From Pezicula radicicola (lineage: Eukaryota; Ascomycota; Leotiomycetes; Helotiales; Dermateaceae): a DNA stretch of 64,000 bases. Each line of letters begins with the position of its first letter. Within the stretch, counting starts at the first letter, position 1. The stretch covers positions 132,548 to 196,547 of the forward strand of contig PDUO01000063.1 in NCBI GenBank assembly GCA_003008705.1. Direction: 5' to 3'. A program made the translations under genes and the position numbers. Shown here piece by piece: positions 24,141 to 35,236 of the stretch. Below the pieces are notes generated by a model that saw nothing but the letters and a program-made list of their open reading frames with translations, was not told where the DNA came from and did not search any database.

Positions 24141-26040
24141 ATGGCTAATAAATCTCTTGACATCCTTTTGAACGTTCTCCGAGACCACGAGATCACCTTT
24201 GACCGTGGTGCCATTGAGGCTGCTTTCAATGATCCAGACAGCCACACCGCTATTCAGGAATGGATGGACGAACAGCTGGGTACGGACACCCTTCTAAGCA
24301 AGGAAGAAGCTACACTGTAAGTGTATCATGGCCATTAGGATAAATCATGTTGACATTTAAATAGGTATGCATCACTCATGAAGAGCGGTGAGGCACAGAA
24401 AATAGAGGCTTCACAGGACCTCTCTATGCTTCATGGTCTCAGCGACCTAGAAATCCAAGATGCTATCGAGGAACTCAAACGCTCCACAGCTGCTATTGAG
24501 AAGCAGACTGAAACTTTGAAGTCACAACAGAATGCCATGAGTACTTTTGTAAAGAATAACACACACATCACCAAGGCACGAACTCAAGCAGATAGCAATC
24601 AGAATCGACGGTGGGAACTAGAGAGTGCACAGCTTAGCACTGCCGTGAGCTTGGATCCTTCTTTAAAAGCAAATGGTTACTAACAAGCTTTAGGTTGAAG
24701 AGCTATCAGAAAGCCTCGCATATCAATCGGCAGACCTAGAACAGCAATCAAAGATATCAGAGACTAGCGTGAGGCAAACCGTCGACAGCATCCTCAAGTC
24801 AGACGACAAGTTATTATCAAGTCTTCAAAAACTAGCAAGCGACCTTGACCCTGGGAATCCAGAAGATGAAGCTCTTGTGGCGAAGTTACGAGAACTCTGC
24901 GCTAGGTATTCATTCAATTTCGTTATATTTCCATGCCCTTGAGTCTTGCTATGAAGAAAACTATGTCAGTCAATAGTCTAAATCGTTCATGTTGATCCAC
25001 TATTAATAATTAGACTCTGAGCAAGTTATAATTCCATATTTGCTTTTAACAAATATCTATAACACATACTGACAGAGTCCAGGCTTATTAAACACACCGT
25101 GGAGAGTGTTAGAACGAAGCTCGATCGGATCTATCTCGAGGCTTCAAAAGGTTCTACAGATACGAATGATGACACCCCAGATAGCCAAGAAACTGTCGAG
25201 TTGCAAGAGGAACTTGAGTCTCTCTATACTGAGATTCTTCCAGTTGCTCAGATGTCTGTAGAGCAGCAGTATTTAGAACCTGCTCTTCGAGAAATCACGG
25301 CGAGAGATGGCCAAGGCAAGGAGAGGTCTGAGAAGGCCATTAAATACGTAAGTGCTCTTGTCTACAAAGCCTCTCCTCATTCTAACATGAAACAGATACA
25401 TGACTGCCTTGTCTTTTTGGTAAATCGGCTCGGTTTATTTCTTGAACGAGCTGAGGAGCATCGATGCCATCAAGCCGCACTGAATTTTATCGTGGATACT
25501 GCAAAGAAGGAGCTGGAAGTAGTCGAAAAGCCTTCCTCAACAGAATTGAAGCCAACTTCACGACAACGCAAGGCATCTGTCCCCCTATCTCCAGTCCGAA
25601 AACGAGATACCAGACGGCGCTCCTCGACGAATCTCGAAGATGAAATCGACCCTGGACAACAATTACTCCGCACCTTAGGTATCTCTATCCCAGCGGAAGT
25701 CACCTCTGATGAAGTCCGCGTCGATATCCTCGAACGTGCTCTCTCCGACCGAATGTCCAGGCTTGAAGGCCATGCAGATACTTTACAAACGACTACTGAA
25801 TCTTCCATATCATCTTATCTTCGCGACGCCCACGTCACTCTTCAATTGCTGCGGGATACTCTACTTACCGATTCTCCATATGGCAGAGTACAGCTTTTGG
25901 ATCAAGACACTGAGACTTCTATCAACTTGCTCGAGCAAGAGGTAGAAGGCTTGCAGGAATCGATGGCTAAGGTTGACTTGCGCCAATTACAAAACCGGAA
26001 TGTTCATCGAGAAGAACTAGTTGAGCGGTGGTCGAGATGA
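24141..26040 (+). CDS. Coiled-coil protein, possible augmin (HAUS3-like) subunit
   Basis: Exons 24141-24316, 24365-24644, 24694-24905, 25083-25347 and 25396-26040 give 525 residues. The protein is mostly helical, with long coiled-coil stretches (about residues 85-230 and 240-340) and a Ser/Arg-rich linker near 370-400 (SPVRKRDTRRRSS). The order is globular N-terminus with an early acidic helix, two coiled coils, then a helical C-terminus. This resembles fungal proteins annotated as HAUS augmin-like complex subunit 3, which helps nucleate microtubules from existing microtubules. The evidence is general shape, not a diagnostic motif. The last intron (25348-25395) is 48 nt, a multiple of three and free of stops, so retention would add 16 residues. 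Unsure of function; sure that it is a gene. Confidence 0.75.
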
Positions 26041-26672
26041 GCGGCTACCACAATACAGACTGCAACTAAGTACGTACCCAGTGGATGTTCCTTACCTGTC
26101 CAAGTGGCTACGGCGAGGAACAGCACTATCGTTTAGTCATGTTGGATTGAAGACGTACTTTTACCCTAGTTTTGTTATTGGTGAGGAGAATACGGGTTGA
26201 TTACGAGTATCCTGATGGTTCATAAGATTGTAGCAAATATTACAGTCCTAGAGTCTGTCTGTGTCCTGATGAAATGAATACCAGAACAGGCGCCATTGGC
26301 TTACGATACGAAGCCAAAGTTCGCCCCCATCAGATTGTGGTTCCTTTCGAAAACGGGAGATGAAAACACGACATATCTACCTAGACTTTGTTATCTTCAT
26401 ACTTGGTCTCTGGAATTTAATTGACAAAGTCTCTCTCGGACTAATCGTCGGTTATGTAGAAATCCCAAGAGGGTAAGCATCGCGATGGCACCAGCGCAAG
26501 AAAAGCCAAGAGAATTAGTGAATATTTACATAAATACCAAGACCCTCGCAAAAGCGACGCCGCTTCAGCCCTTCCTTCGCTTCCTTCGGATTCTTGCGAA
26601 GCATTAACCAAGCCTTATTTTATTCCCAGTGCTCGCTGCTTCGAAGGGAGAAAAGTAACTTTCTGAAGATAC

Positions 26673-26893
26673 AATGCGCGGCTTGGTTCTTCTCTTGGCC
26701 TTCTATGCTTTTACTTCTTCTGTAGCAGCTCACAGGTTTTAAATTTTCGAAAAAGGAGCACACGACAATCCCCTTGAATCTGAGAATTTGGATCTACAAA
26801 CGTCCATACGACGCCATACACGCGCTGTACGGCTGTACGGCTGTACGGCTGTACGACAATACGCCGCATTCGGCTGGGGTATTTACTTCTTTT
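26673..26893 (+). pseudogene. Possible decayed small secreted protein frame
   Basis: An ATG at 26673 opens a strong signal-peptide-like sequence, MRGLVLLLAFYAFTSSVAAH, followed after two codons by a TAA. The same frame then stays open for about 50 more codons to a TGA, over the octanucleotide repeat. The interrupting TAA could have arisen from a CAA codon by a C-to-T change. No domain follows the signal peptide, and no short intron bypasses the stop. It may be a pseudogene or chance. Confidence 0.25.
26824..26855. repeat. Octanucleotide tandem repeat, GCTGTACG x4
   Basis: Four perfect consecutive copies of GCTGTACG. A unit of 8 bp shifts the reading frame with each copy, so a coding role would be fragile. 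Confidence 0.9.
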
Positions 26894-28567
26894 TCTTCCT
26901 CCCTTGAATCCCTTGATTCGCTGAACAGCATCCGGAGCTGGCAATGAAGCCAATCACAACGTCCACGAGGCTGTCAGCCGGTCAGCGTGGCATAAGCTGT
27001 TGGTGTCAAGTTGGGACGGCGGCGTAAGGGCGTACCGAGCATGGGACTCGGAAGAAACTTGGGACTTGGCAGGTGTGGATCGTCCGTGCCTTATTTAAAC
27101 GTTTGGTGGCTGTGCGCTACATCCTGGTCTGAGGGCGTCTGTCGTGTGTGATTTTACTGGATGAGGACAATATTGGAGAGTTCATGAAAGACAGTGCAGA
27201 GGGTAACCTTTCCGGTGGACCCGACGTCAAATCCTTCGAGATCGCATCGCGAAAGCCGCAAAGCATGGCCTTTCAGCCTTTCCAATTCATACGCAAGGAG
27301 AATTTATCGGCTGGCTGCTTCGGGAATATTAGAAGAATACGTGGTGGTAGCAATAACGGGGGGTTAGGAGATTTTGAAGTTGTGGTACTCTGTACTGTAT
27401 ATTAGTACTGTAACAGATACAAAGGGTCCTGATTGCGAAAAGAGCAAATCGTACGAAGTAGGTTGAGAACAAGGTCGAAAACAAGCACCATGGGGGATGC
27501 ACATCGTCTCAGAAAGCCCTACGCGTAGGCTGGATCCAGGACGATAGCGTACGGCGGAACGGTGTTTATTTATTCTTTTACATAGGGTCTGAGATTCTGG
27601 TGAGAGAACTAGTTATGTATGGTAGGTATGCGCATAATAAACATGACGAGGCCACCAGGCTCAAACACAGTCGTCGTAGTCGTCGTACTTCAGGCCATGC
27701 GCTTTTCTACATGCAGCCGTCGTTGTGGGTCATCTCGTCTCTGTGCAGTTGGTCGTCTCCAATCATAGCATCTTATCTCGGTGAGATCCCGGACCCGCGT
27801 TTGTTAATTCGTTAAATATTGTATGTACATCCAGATGGGTGAGAGACCGCCCTCTCTTCAATTTCGCATATCAGGAAGGAGGCGTGCTTGGCATCGCGGG
27901 AGACTCCAAGACCGCAGCACCGTTCCTACCTGTAGGAGTGGAGCTAAGAATACACCTACATACGCCGATCATCTCTCAGGAGAGAGAGAAATGCTGGAGT
28001 GTGTGTGTGTAAGTGGCTCCCGCTGGCTTTCTTGGTCTTGGCCTTTGGGCTTGGGTCTTGATTTCACCTGCCACTCCGCCTTCTTTGTGGTCTTGTCATC
28101 TCAGCATCCATCCATCTCTCTCTCTCTCTCCACGTCTCTCTATCTCTCCTTCGTGAGGTCGTGATCTTTTCTTTCCTTTCCCACCGTCCTTCCCTTCAAG
28201 CTCAGCCTTATCCACGCCGGGCCTTTTTACCTCCTCCCTACCTTACCTTACCTTGCCTAATCTACCTGCCACCTTGTGCTTTTCTCTTTTCTTTGTGACG
28301 AGCGATCAATTCTCTTTACGGCCAGCATAATCACCGCCATTTAACACAAGGCCAGTAGCCCGTAATCTGATCATCAGCTCCGCATTCCATCCACGCCAGC
28401 ATCACACGACCTCTGTACTTTTACGTCGCGACATTCATTTTCCATTCGCCATTCATACACGGCCGACATTAACTAGCGTGTCCATATACGATAACGACAA
28501 TTCGTGGCTCAGATAGTCAATACAACTGAATCGCTTCTGAATTGGATAATCAGTCTACAACTCCAGT

Positions 28568-29917
28568 ATGGCGTCCATGAACCTCACCATCCCTGTCGAG
28601 GAACCGCAATGGAATAGTGGTGCCGCCTGGAAGCTGCCAGGCTGGGCAGAGCCTGTGGTAAGGATGATACTCCACACGAACAGCCTGAAGCGATGCTAAT
28701 TCTTTCCAGATGGTTGCAAGTATACTTGTAGGATCAATGGTTATCACAAGGAGGAAAGGTTACCGGTTGTTTAGGAAGAGTAGAAAGGAGAATGGCCTGT
28801 TGAGCGACGAGCCCGACTCTGCTCGATCATCCGACGATTTGCTGACGCGGGACTACATGTTGGGAAACGATGGGGACGATGATAGCATTGACTCCATGTC
28901 GACAATGAAGAATCCACCGAAAAAGAGAAGATGCTGCGGTACAAACCTGTACACACCCAATACCTCGCGATTTGCAGATCATTTCCACAGCCGCATAATG
29001 CAAAAATTCCCCTTCCTGATGGAGATGTTTTACTGGATCATTACGTACGCCTTCTACCGATGTTCAAGTCTTACTTCGCAAGCCATCTTCTCCAAAACAA
29101 AAATCTGGGACGTGGCACAGGATCATGGATTGGCAGTCTTGGAGTTCGAGCAGTTCTCATGGTTAAGCTTCTTATGGCCCGTCCATGAAGTCGAGGTTCA
29201 ACAGTGGTTTATGCACGGCCATCAAACGTTCCTAACTGTTTTGAATCGGTCCTACGCTTTGATCCATATTCCTGGAACCGTCGGGTATGTCGTCTCTCTT
29301 CCGTCGTTAAGATGAGCCCTACTGACTTTCTTAGCTTCATTGCTTGGTATTACTATGTTGCACCGTCGCATAACACTTTCGCCATAGTTAGACGAACCAT
29401 GACGCTCACCAACTTATTCGCCTTTACCATTTTTATCTTCTACCCGTGTATGCCTCCAAGATTGCTTCCTCAAGAGTATGGATTCCTCGATTCAGTCGGA
29501 CACAATAATGCTCAGAGCGTATGGATGCAAGGAAAATACGTCAACTCTTTGGCCGCAATGCCCTCAATGCATTTTGGATACTCTTTCTGCATTGGATGCA
29601 CCATGCTCTACCACTCTGGACTTTTCCGCCGAACATTAGAGAAGGGAGAACTCCGGAAAACCAAGGCATGGGCCCTTTTCTACGCTCTATTAGCCATTGG
29701 GTATCCTTCATGGATTCTGATCACAATTGTGGCGACCGCGAACCATTACTACCTTGATGCTTGTGTTGCCGTCCTAGTTGCTACCCTTGCTTTCTTATGT
29801 AACCGAGTTTTTATTGTGTTATTACCTTTGGAGGACCTGCTTCTATGGTGCTTACGGTTGGAGAAGCCAATTCCTTCTACTGGTGATCGATTTCGGAAAA
29901 GGTCGACTCGTTCTTAA
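28568..29917 (+). CDS. PAP2/Aur1-like integral membrane protein
   Basis: Exons 28568-28657, 28710-29284 and 29335-29917 give 415 residues. The protein has a short N-terminus, one membrane segment (about 30-45), a charged Ser/Asp-rich loop (about 50-105) and a C-terminal polytopic domain. The PAP2-type active-site elements are MPPRLLP (about 261-266), SMHFGY with H301, and NHYYLD with H359 and D363. This is the inositolphosphotransferase Aur1/Ipt1-like branch of PAP2 (PAP2_3). Such enzymes move phosphate or phospho-head groups on lipids; the substrate here is unknown. Exon 1 is placed because the second exon's ATG (28710) directly follows a TTCCAG acceptor and exon 1 joins in frame; a start at 28710 is the alternative. 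Confidence 0.88.
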
Positions 29918-30703
29918 TAAAAGGAGCATATAGGGGTGGAAAAATTATTTTGGAATAATGGTGTTGGCGCTGCATTGCATGGCACTTAAGTGCTTTTAAC
30001 TGGGGTTCTGTTCTATACCATTCACAGCATTATTTATTTGATGTACAAGAGGCTGAGAGCTTTCGATTTCGAGTAGGATTCGATAGATGATGGTTCTTCA
30101 AATTAGATGAATTTGAACCTCTGCAACGAGAGTGTACAGTGAAACGAGATGGAGGTTGAATTAGAATTAATGAACTTCAGCTTGAAGGATTCTAGCATAA
30201 AGTGGAAATCGAAGACTTGATTGCCTAAGTGGGTAATAGCGCTCAAGGTTCTTGGGTGGTGCTTCCAAGAGAGGGTTCAGCGAAGCCGCTTTAACCTTGG
30301 AAGGTGGTACGGGAGGTATTGTTCATCTAACAAGTCTTTCAGTCTCCTTTTCTTGTTGATCTTCATATGTTTGACAGGCCTTAGTTAAGTGCTAATTCTG
30401 TTGTAAGAATTGGTCAAGATGAGCTATTCAAGTTAGGTGGTTCCTATCCACCTATTCGACAGACATTTTAATCACTGCTATATGCCGAAGAAACTTTTCT
30501 AGATTTTCTAGATATAATGATTGAGGGTTAGCCTTCTACTAAGTATCTTGGCTTGAAGTCTCTTAACTGAGGTAGGCATAGCACTAATGCCAATTTTCCG
30601 TACCTAGCCTGTACTAATTAAATCAAAGTCGGATCACCAGAGTTAAAGTTGGGATTAGGTTTGCTTGGTATTTACTTCTTCTATTTTGCTGTGAACTAAC
30701 TGT
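29918..30703. other. Intergenic, no gene seen
   Basis: About 0.8 kb of AT-rich sequence between the PAP2-like gene and the next open frame. No domain, repeat or RNA gene was recognised. Confidence 0.5.
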
Positions 30704-31603
30704 ATGCTTCCTTTCGCATCACAGCGAGAACGGAATAGCATCCACACGTCCGCCACACAGCAGCAACGACGATCATCTTCTTCGAAGCTGATGCTTGCTA
30801 CCGAAATAACCGCTTGCGCCGTCCTGGAGGTCCTCGCCCATCTCCTCACTTGCAATGGAATATTCGCAATCTTCTATCTCAACACCATTCTATCAAACCA
30901 ACTGGTCCACCCAGTTTCCTTCTCTTGGATAATATATCCGCTTGTCTGGAGCTGCACCGCCCGTCGCTCTCTCAAGTTAGCTCACTGGCTTCTCCAAAAT
31001 AGACTCGAGGTCGGTGTAAGCGCAGGAAAGCACCCGCCCATCAGATGGATTCTCGAATATTGGTGCGATAGTTTCAACTTCTACTCTCGTATCATCCCGG
31101 ACCTAGAGTGCCTCTTCTGGAAAACCAAATGGTATCTTGGTTTCGGAGATATACACGATTGGAAAAGTTGGGAAGCGAAAGCGCTTGGAGGAACCACCTC
31201 GGACGAGGATAAAGAAATGGAGGAGCTCCTGAGACGATTTTATGATGAGGGTTATGGACCATATTTACCAAGGGCAGGAGAGATTCTCTGTCTTTATCTG
31301 ACAGATGCCCATGGAGGGTCATAGGTGGACGAGCCAGATGCAGTACTGGATGGGAACCGGCTTGGTACACGCCATACTCGTATATCATATTTTATACGCA
31401 CTCTTCGAGCTGATTTTCTAGCTTTTCATTTCACTGTAGGGTACCACCTCCTGAGGATTCCGGGCTTTGAAAAAACTAGAGGGGTGTTCGATTTCCCTGG
31501 ACGTTTGATGAACTACTTGGAAGAGTTTTTTGTATACAGTGTTATGTTGGATACGCCGGTTGCTATGTACATGCCTGTGATGCTCCAGTTCTTGATGAGT
31601 TAA
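30704..31603 (+). pseudogene. Unknown membrane-associated protein, interrupted frame
   Basis: The first frame, from ATG 30704, runs 206 codons to a TAG at 31322-31324. It has a hydrophobic N-terminal part (about residues 30-75) and an aromatic-rich middle (WILEYWCDSFNFYSRIIPD). The same frame continues after the stop to 31603, with protein-like sequence (FLAFHFTVGYHLLRIPGFEK, then FPGRLMNYLEEFFVYS). Between about 31305 and 31420 a different frame looks more coding (TSQMQYWMGTGLVHAIL). Checking GT-AG pairs there gave no short intron joining all three blocks. Possibilities are a frameshift pair (decay or base-calling error), or an intron removing part of 31251-31439. No family was recognised. 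Confidence 0.5.
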
Positions 31604-33538
31604 GAAGAGCCATGGAAGGTTTCTTTTTAGAACTAGATGGGAATGAAGCTGTTGTCGCTTAAGTTGTCATCATTGTCAGTATGTTACTGGTTCTTTGTAT
31701 GAGGCTAAATAGCACATCTGTGTCTAAGTTTGAAGGGAGGCTGGATCGAGTGATAAATATTATCCACGGATCCTCTGGAAGACTTACTGGTTGCCTTTGG
31801 TATTCTATGGTTTATCTATGTCCTAATGACAGGGAAGTTTGGACGAGCTACTAAGTCACTCATTAAATCCATTCCTGAATGTGTAGAGCTAGGCAACTAA
31901 GTTGATTAGTGTAATTCACCAGACTTGAATACAAAGGTTAAAGAGGGTGGGATGAGAGATTGTTAAGGTTCAAGAAGGGAAATTGAGGATTAGATATATA
32001 ACTTAAGGAAAAAAGAAGAAAACATTAGGTTGTGCAGTCCAAGCACGGTTAAACTTGAATTAAAAGGTAACAGCATTAGATTACTACAGAGATATATGAA
32101 AGGTATAAACCCTATATTAGAATTGTCTAAAGACTTTATATTTCTTCTGTTCGGTGAACACAATTAATAGGTAAGCGAACTCACTGTCCAATTCTAATAC
32201 TGTCGCTTAATCAACCATCTTTAAATTTTCACACCCTCATGCATATAACTTAAATATGATTGAATAAATAGCTATGTGTTAACATTGTTTAGATACCTTT
32301 TTTTTTGGCTAACAAAGTTTCTAGTCTGCAAAAAAAAGAAATATTTGTGTCAACTTAATATAATAATGTCAAACCCTCGCATCTACTATATTCCTAAAAG
32401 TTCATGAAATGTTAAGGTTGATTTTAGAGTTAAGAAAGTAAAAAAAAAAACCAAGTTTGATCAAAAATGATAATTCAAAGGTGATCTTTCAGTTGTTAAA
32501 AACAACTATGCTTGGATGGATTTTAGTAAGTTGAAATTGAACAGAGTACAAAGGTACTTAAGCGAAGGACTTATACCACCAGTGATAGGTCATTTAGATT
32601 ATAGGTCACTTGGAAGTCCTCGAGCTAGCAGAACCTCTATTTTCTATTTTTAGTATTTTCTTTGCTCTCGACTTCGTTCCAATGCTTAGCCTTGGTCTGT
32701 ATTATAGTATTGCACAGAATAGTAGACGCACTCACTACCTTCTCACTATCGTCCTGGATAGACCTGCTTGCTTATCGATTCTAGCCTTGAAGTCAGGTAA
32801 GTAAATTCTTTACCCTGTTTAAGGTCAAGCCATATACACGCTTAGAAGTAAACTAATAATTATATAGTACTTAGATAAACAAAGAAAGGTGGTTCAGTTA
32901 GGTAACAATTATATAATTTTGCTTCGCTACTGGAACTACCTCGCTAAAGAAGGATATGAGGCATCTACTGTTAAAACATACCTCGAGTAACGACCTTGCT
33001 GTGCACGACTCGAAAGAAGCACAATGGAACATTACCAAGAAGAAGTCTGAATAACACCCCTAGTTATAGTTTCGTCCTAGTAAAGCATTTCTAACTCTTG
33101 GCGTAACTAGCAACAGCTAGCTGTCGCCTTGGAGAGCCGTAGCCTTGTCGTTGGCTTAGCGCAAGGCTACTACAGCAACTGAGCACCAGGGCTAAACCCA
33201 ATACAGTAGGTCCAGGGGTACCTACCTACCTTATGATGTACCTCCCAGCCTCCGCAGATTTCAAGAGCTTACGCCCACCACGAAACCACCTTCCTCCCCA
33301 CGATTTTCCATCCACATCAAACGTCAGCGCATTTTTTTTTTTTCAATCCTCTTCCATTTTCGCGCATTCTCAGTATCTTAATTTTTCGTCATTCATTGAT
33401 CTATTTGAAGTCGACACCATCTCTAATTCACTTGCGATTGCGATTGCGATTAAACTCTTATCAGAAGCTTCGACAGCTTCAGTTTTGCGACGCTTCGACC
33501 ACGAATAACGCGCAACAACCCATTTTCCTACCGACTCA
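31604..33538. other. AT-rich intergenic block, no gene seen
   Basis: Nearly 2 kb, visibly AT-rich at about 31900-33000, with poly-A/T runs near 32300 and 32440. Short open frames have no domains. From about 33230 the plus strand becomes pyrimidine-rich (promoter and leader of the BTB gene). The AT-rich part could be a repeat eroded by repeat-induced point mutation, but no transposon protein remnant could be read. Confidence 0.5.
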
Positions 33539-34500
33539 ATGGCTGACGCCAGTGAGCTTTTCGGAGACCTCGCCGCTGGGGAGACGCCTGCGGATGTTGA
33601 GATGGGTGGTGAGGTCGTTATTGAGATTGATGCCAATGCCCCAGAGGCTGCGAATGACGAAAACGGACTCCCATTTCAAGAAGAACCCGAAGAGGATGTC
33701 AAACCTAGAATCACATACATTGACTACTTGAAGAGTCCGATCATTGGACTGCTTGTGGGCCAGGGCGAAGATCAATGCCTTCTCACGGCTCACCAAAATA
33801 TGCTGGTTCAAAGTCCTTGGTTTGCTGAAGCTTGCGCAAAGTTCAGTGATGATGTTTCTGTACGTACTTCTGCCCAGTCAGATCCGAGAAGGAAGCTATG
33901 CTAATGCATGCGCTAGGATCGCCGGATTGATCTCGTAGATGAGGATCTCGATGCTGTCGGATGCTTTCTCGAATTCCTCTACACCGGCGACTATTTCCCA
34001 CGCAAGATAGCAGGTACACGGGGTCTGGAGCGCGATGCCGGCGTCCCTGAGATTGATGAGACTGGTGACCAACTTCTCAAGCACGCTCGTGTCTATACAC
34101 TTGCCGAAACACTCCAGCTGCCATCTCTCCGCTCTCTGGCCTCTTCTAAGATTCACTGTGTCGACTCAACAGCGAAGGGCGAGATTGCGTACGCCACATA
34201 CGTCTACGCTCACACCCAAAAGGACGACACTACCATCCGCGCACCAGTTGCCAATTTTTGGGCCACCAGGTCGCACACTTTGCGCTCCGAGGCCGAAGAC
34301 GAGTTCAGACAGATGTGTTTGGAATTCCCTCAATTCGGTTACGATGTTCTTAGTAAGTTTGCATACGTCTGCCATTATATTCAATTGCTTACCATTTTCC
34401 AGCCCGTGTTCTCGACGAGAAGCTCAAAAGAGAGAAGACCGAGAAGTTGCACCCTGCGCACACACCCGGTACATCGAGAAAGCGCGCTCGTGGCATCTAA
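33539..34500 (+). CDS. BTB/POZ-domain protein
   Basis: Exons 33539-33859, 33917-34352 and 34403-34500 give 284 residues. After an acidic N-terminus (residues 1-60) comes a BTB fold. It has the strand/helix pattern GEDQCLLTAHQNMLVQSPWF (about 78-97), then DLDAVGCFLEFLYTGDYFPR and HARVYTLAETLQLPSLRSLA, the usual BTB helix pair. The C-terminus is basic and unstructured (KRARGI end). Fungal BTB proteins of this size usually act as scaffolds or Cul3 adaptors, but no partner domain (Kelch, MATH, NPH3) is present. The intron boundaries keep all BTB helices in frame. Confidence 0.88.
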
Positions 34501-35236
34501 AGGAGTTTACGAGGAGTTCTTCGGATGGTGCCAAGGGAAAATCTTCAGCCATTTCTTGCGTTCTTGTTCATGTGTTTTACTACCTGTATAACAAACCACT
34601 TCTTTTGTTTCTTTTGAAAACGAGCTTCGGTTGCAGGTACTTAAGAGAGCCAACAGAGAACTTCAGGATTTCGAGAATCAAAGAGGGCTTTGTGCAGGGG
34701 ACTGGCAGCAGATATGCTCGGGGCCCTTCCTACCCGTGTAGCTCTTTGCCGTGCTGCTGGATACCCTAAGGGCCCAAGCACTTGTCCAAACTCAATGGCA
34801 AAGCATTGAGATGATATGGCCGTTAGGACTTTGATAGGTTGAATACTAATAACTTATCTTAACTAGCATAAAATTCATTATAATTCAGCCATAAATGAAG
34901 TGTATACGATGTTGCTGCAAAGCTATTACTAGTAATACTACCTGTGTGAAGCTACCAAAACTCAGTCAGTTGGCTCCAATTGCTAATGAAGCAAGTGTCA
35001 ATGCCCCTCGCTTGTCTACAAAGGAATCCACACAAACTAACCTAACGAACCACCGACCCCGCCAAAAATGACGGACCGCAATGCCCAACTGCAGACAGAA
35101 GATAAAGTGACACGCGACGATTTCGACGTCCACGCCTGACAACTTGAATTTGATAATCCCCGAGACGTCTCATGGCACGGCCACAAGAAATATTACTATT
35201 ACCTTAAATAGAGAGTTTTCACTCCACGCCAGCAAG
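34501..35236. other. Intergenic between BTB gene and SRP72
   Basis: The 736 bp hold the 3' flank of the BTB gene and the SRP72 promoter. An open frame reading upstream from the SRP72 start (from 35144) has no intervening stop, but the upstream codons look like leader. No other feature was recognised. Confidence 0.5.

Larger units (their letters stand above)
26041..28567. other. Long intergenic region, one possible gene remnant
   Basis: About 2.5 kb lie between the coiled-coil gene and the PAP2-like gene. It contains a possible broken secreted-peptide frame at 26673 and an octanucleotide repeat. From about 28080 to 28470 the plus strand is pyrimidine-rich (CT runs and CCTTACCTTACC), as in many fungal promoters and 5' leaders just before a start codon. 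An open frame at 27148-27405 has no domain and is not called. Confidence 0.5.

Noticed and set aside
27148..27405. 85-codon plus-strand open frame
   Set aside because: No domain, starts from GTG, no introns or context supporting a gene.
31016..31304. Possible intron (GTAAGC donor, CTGACAG acceptor) in the 30.7-kb gene
   Set aside because: It is in phase but would remove a 96-codon stretch that itself looks strongly coding, so I did not adopt it.
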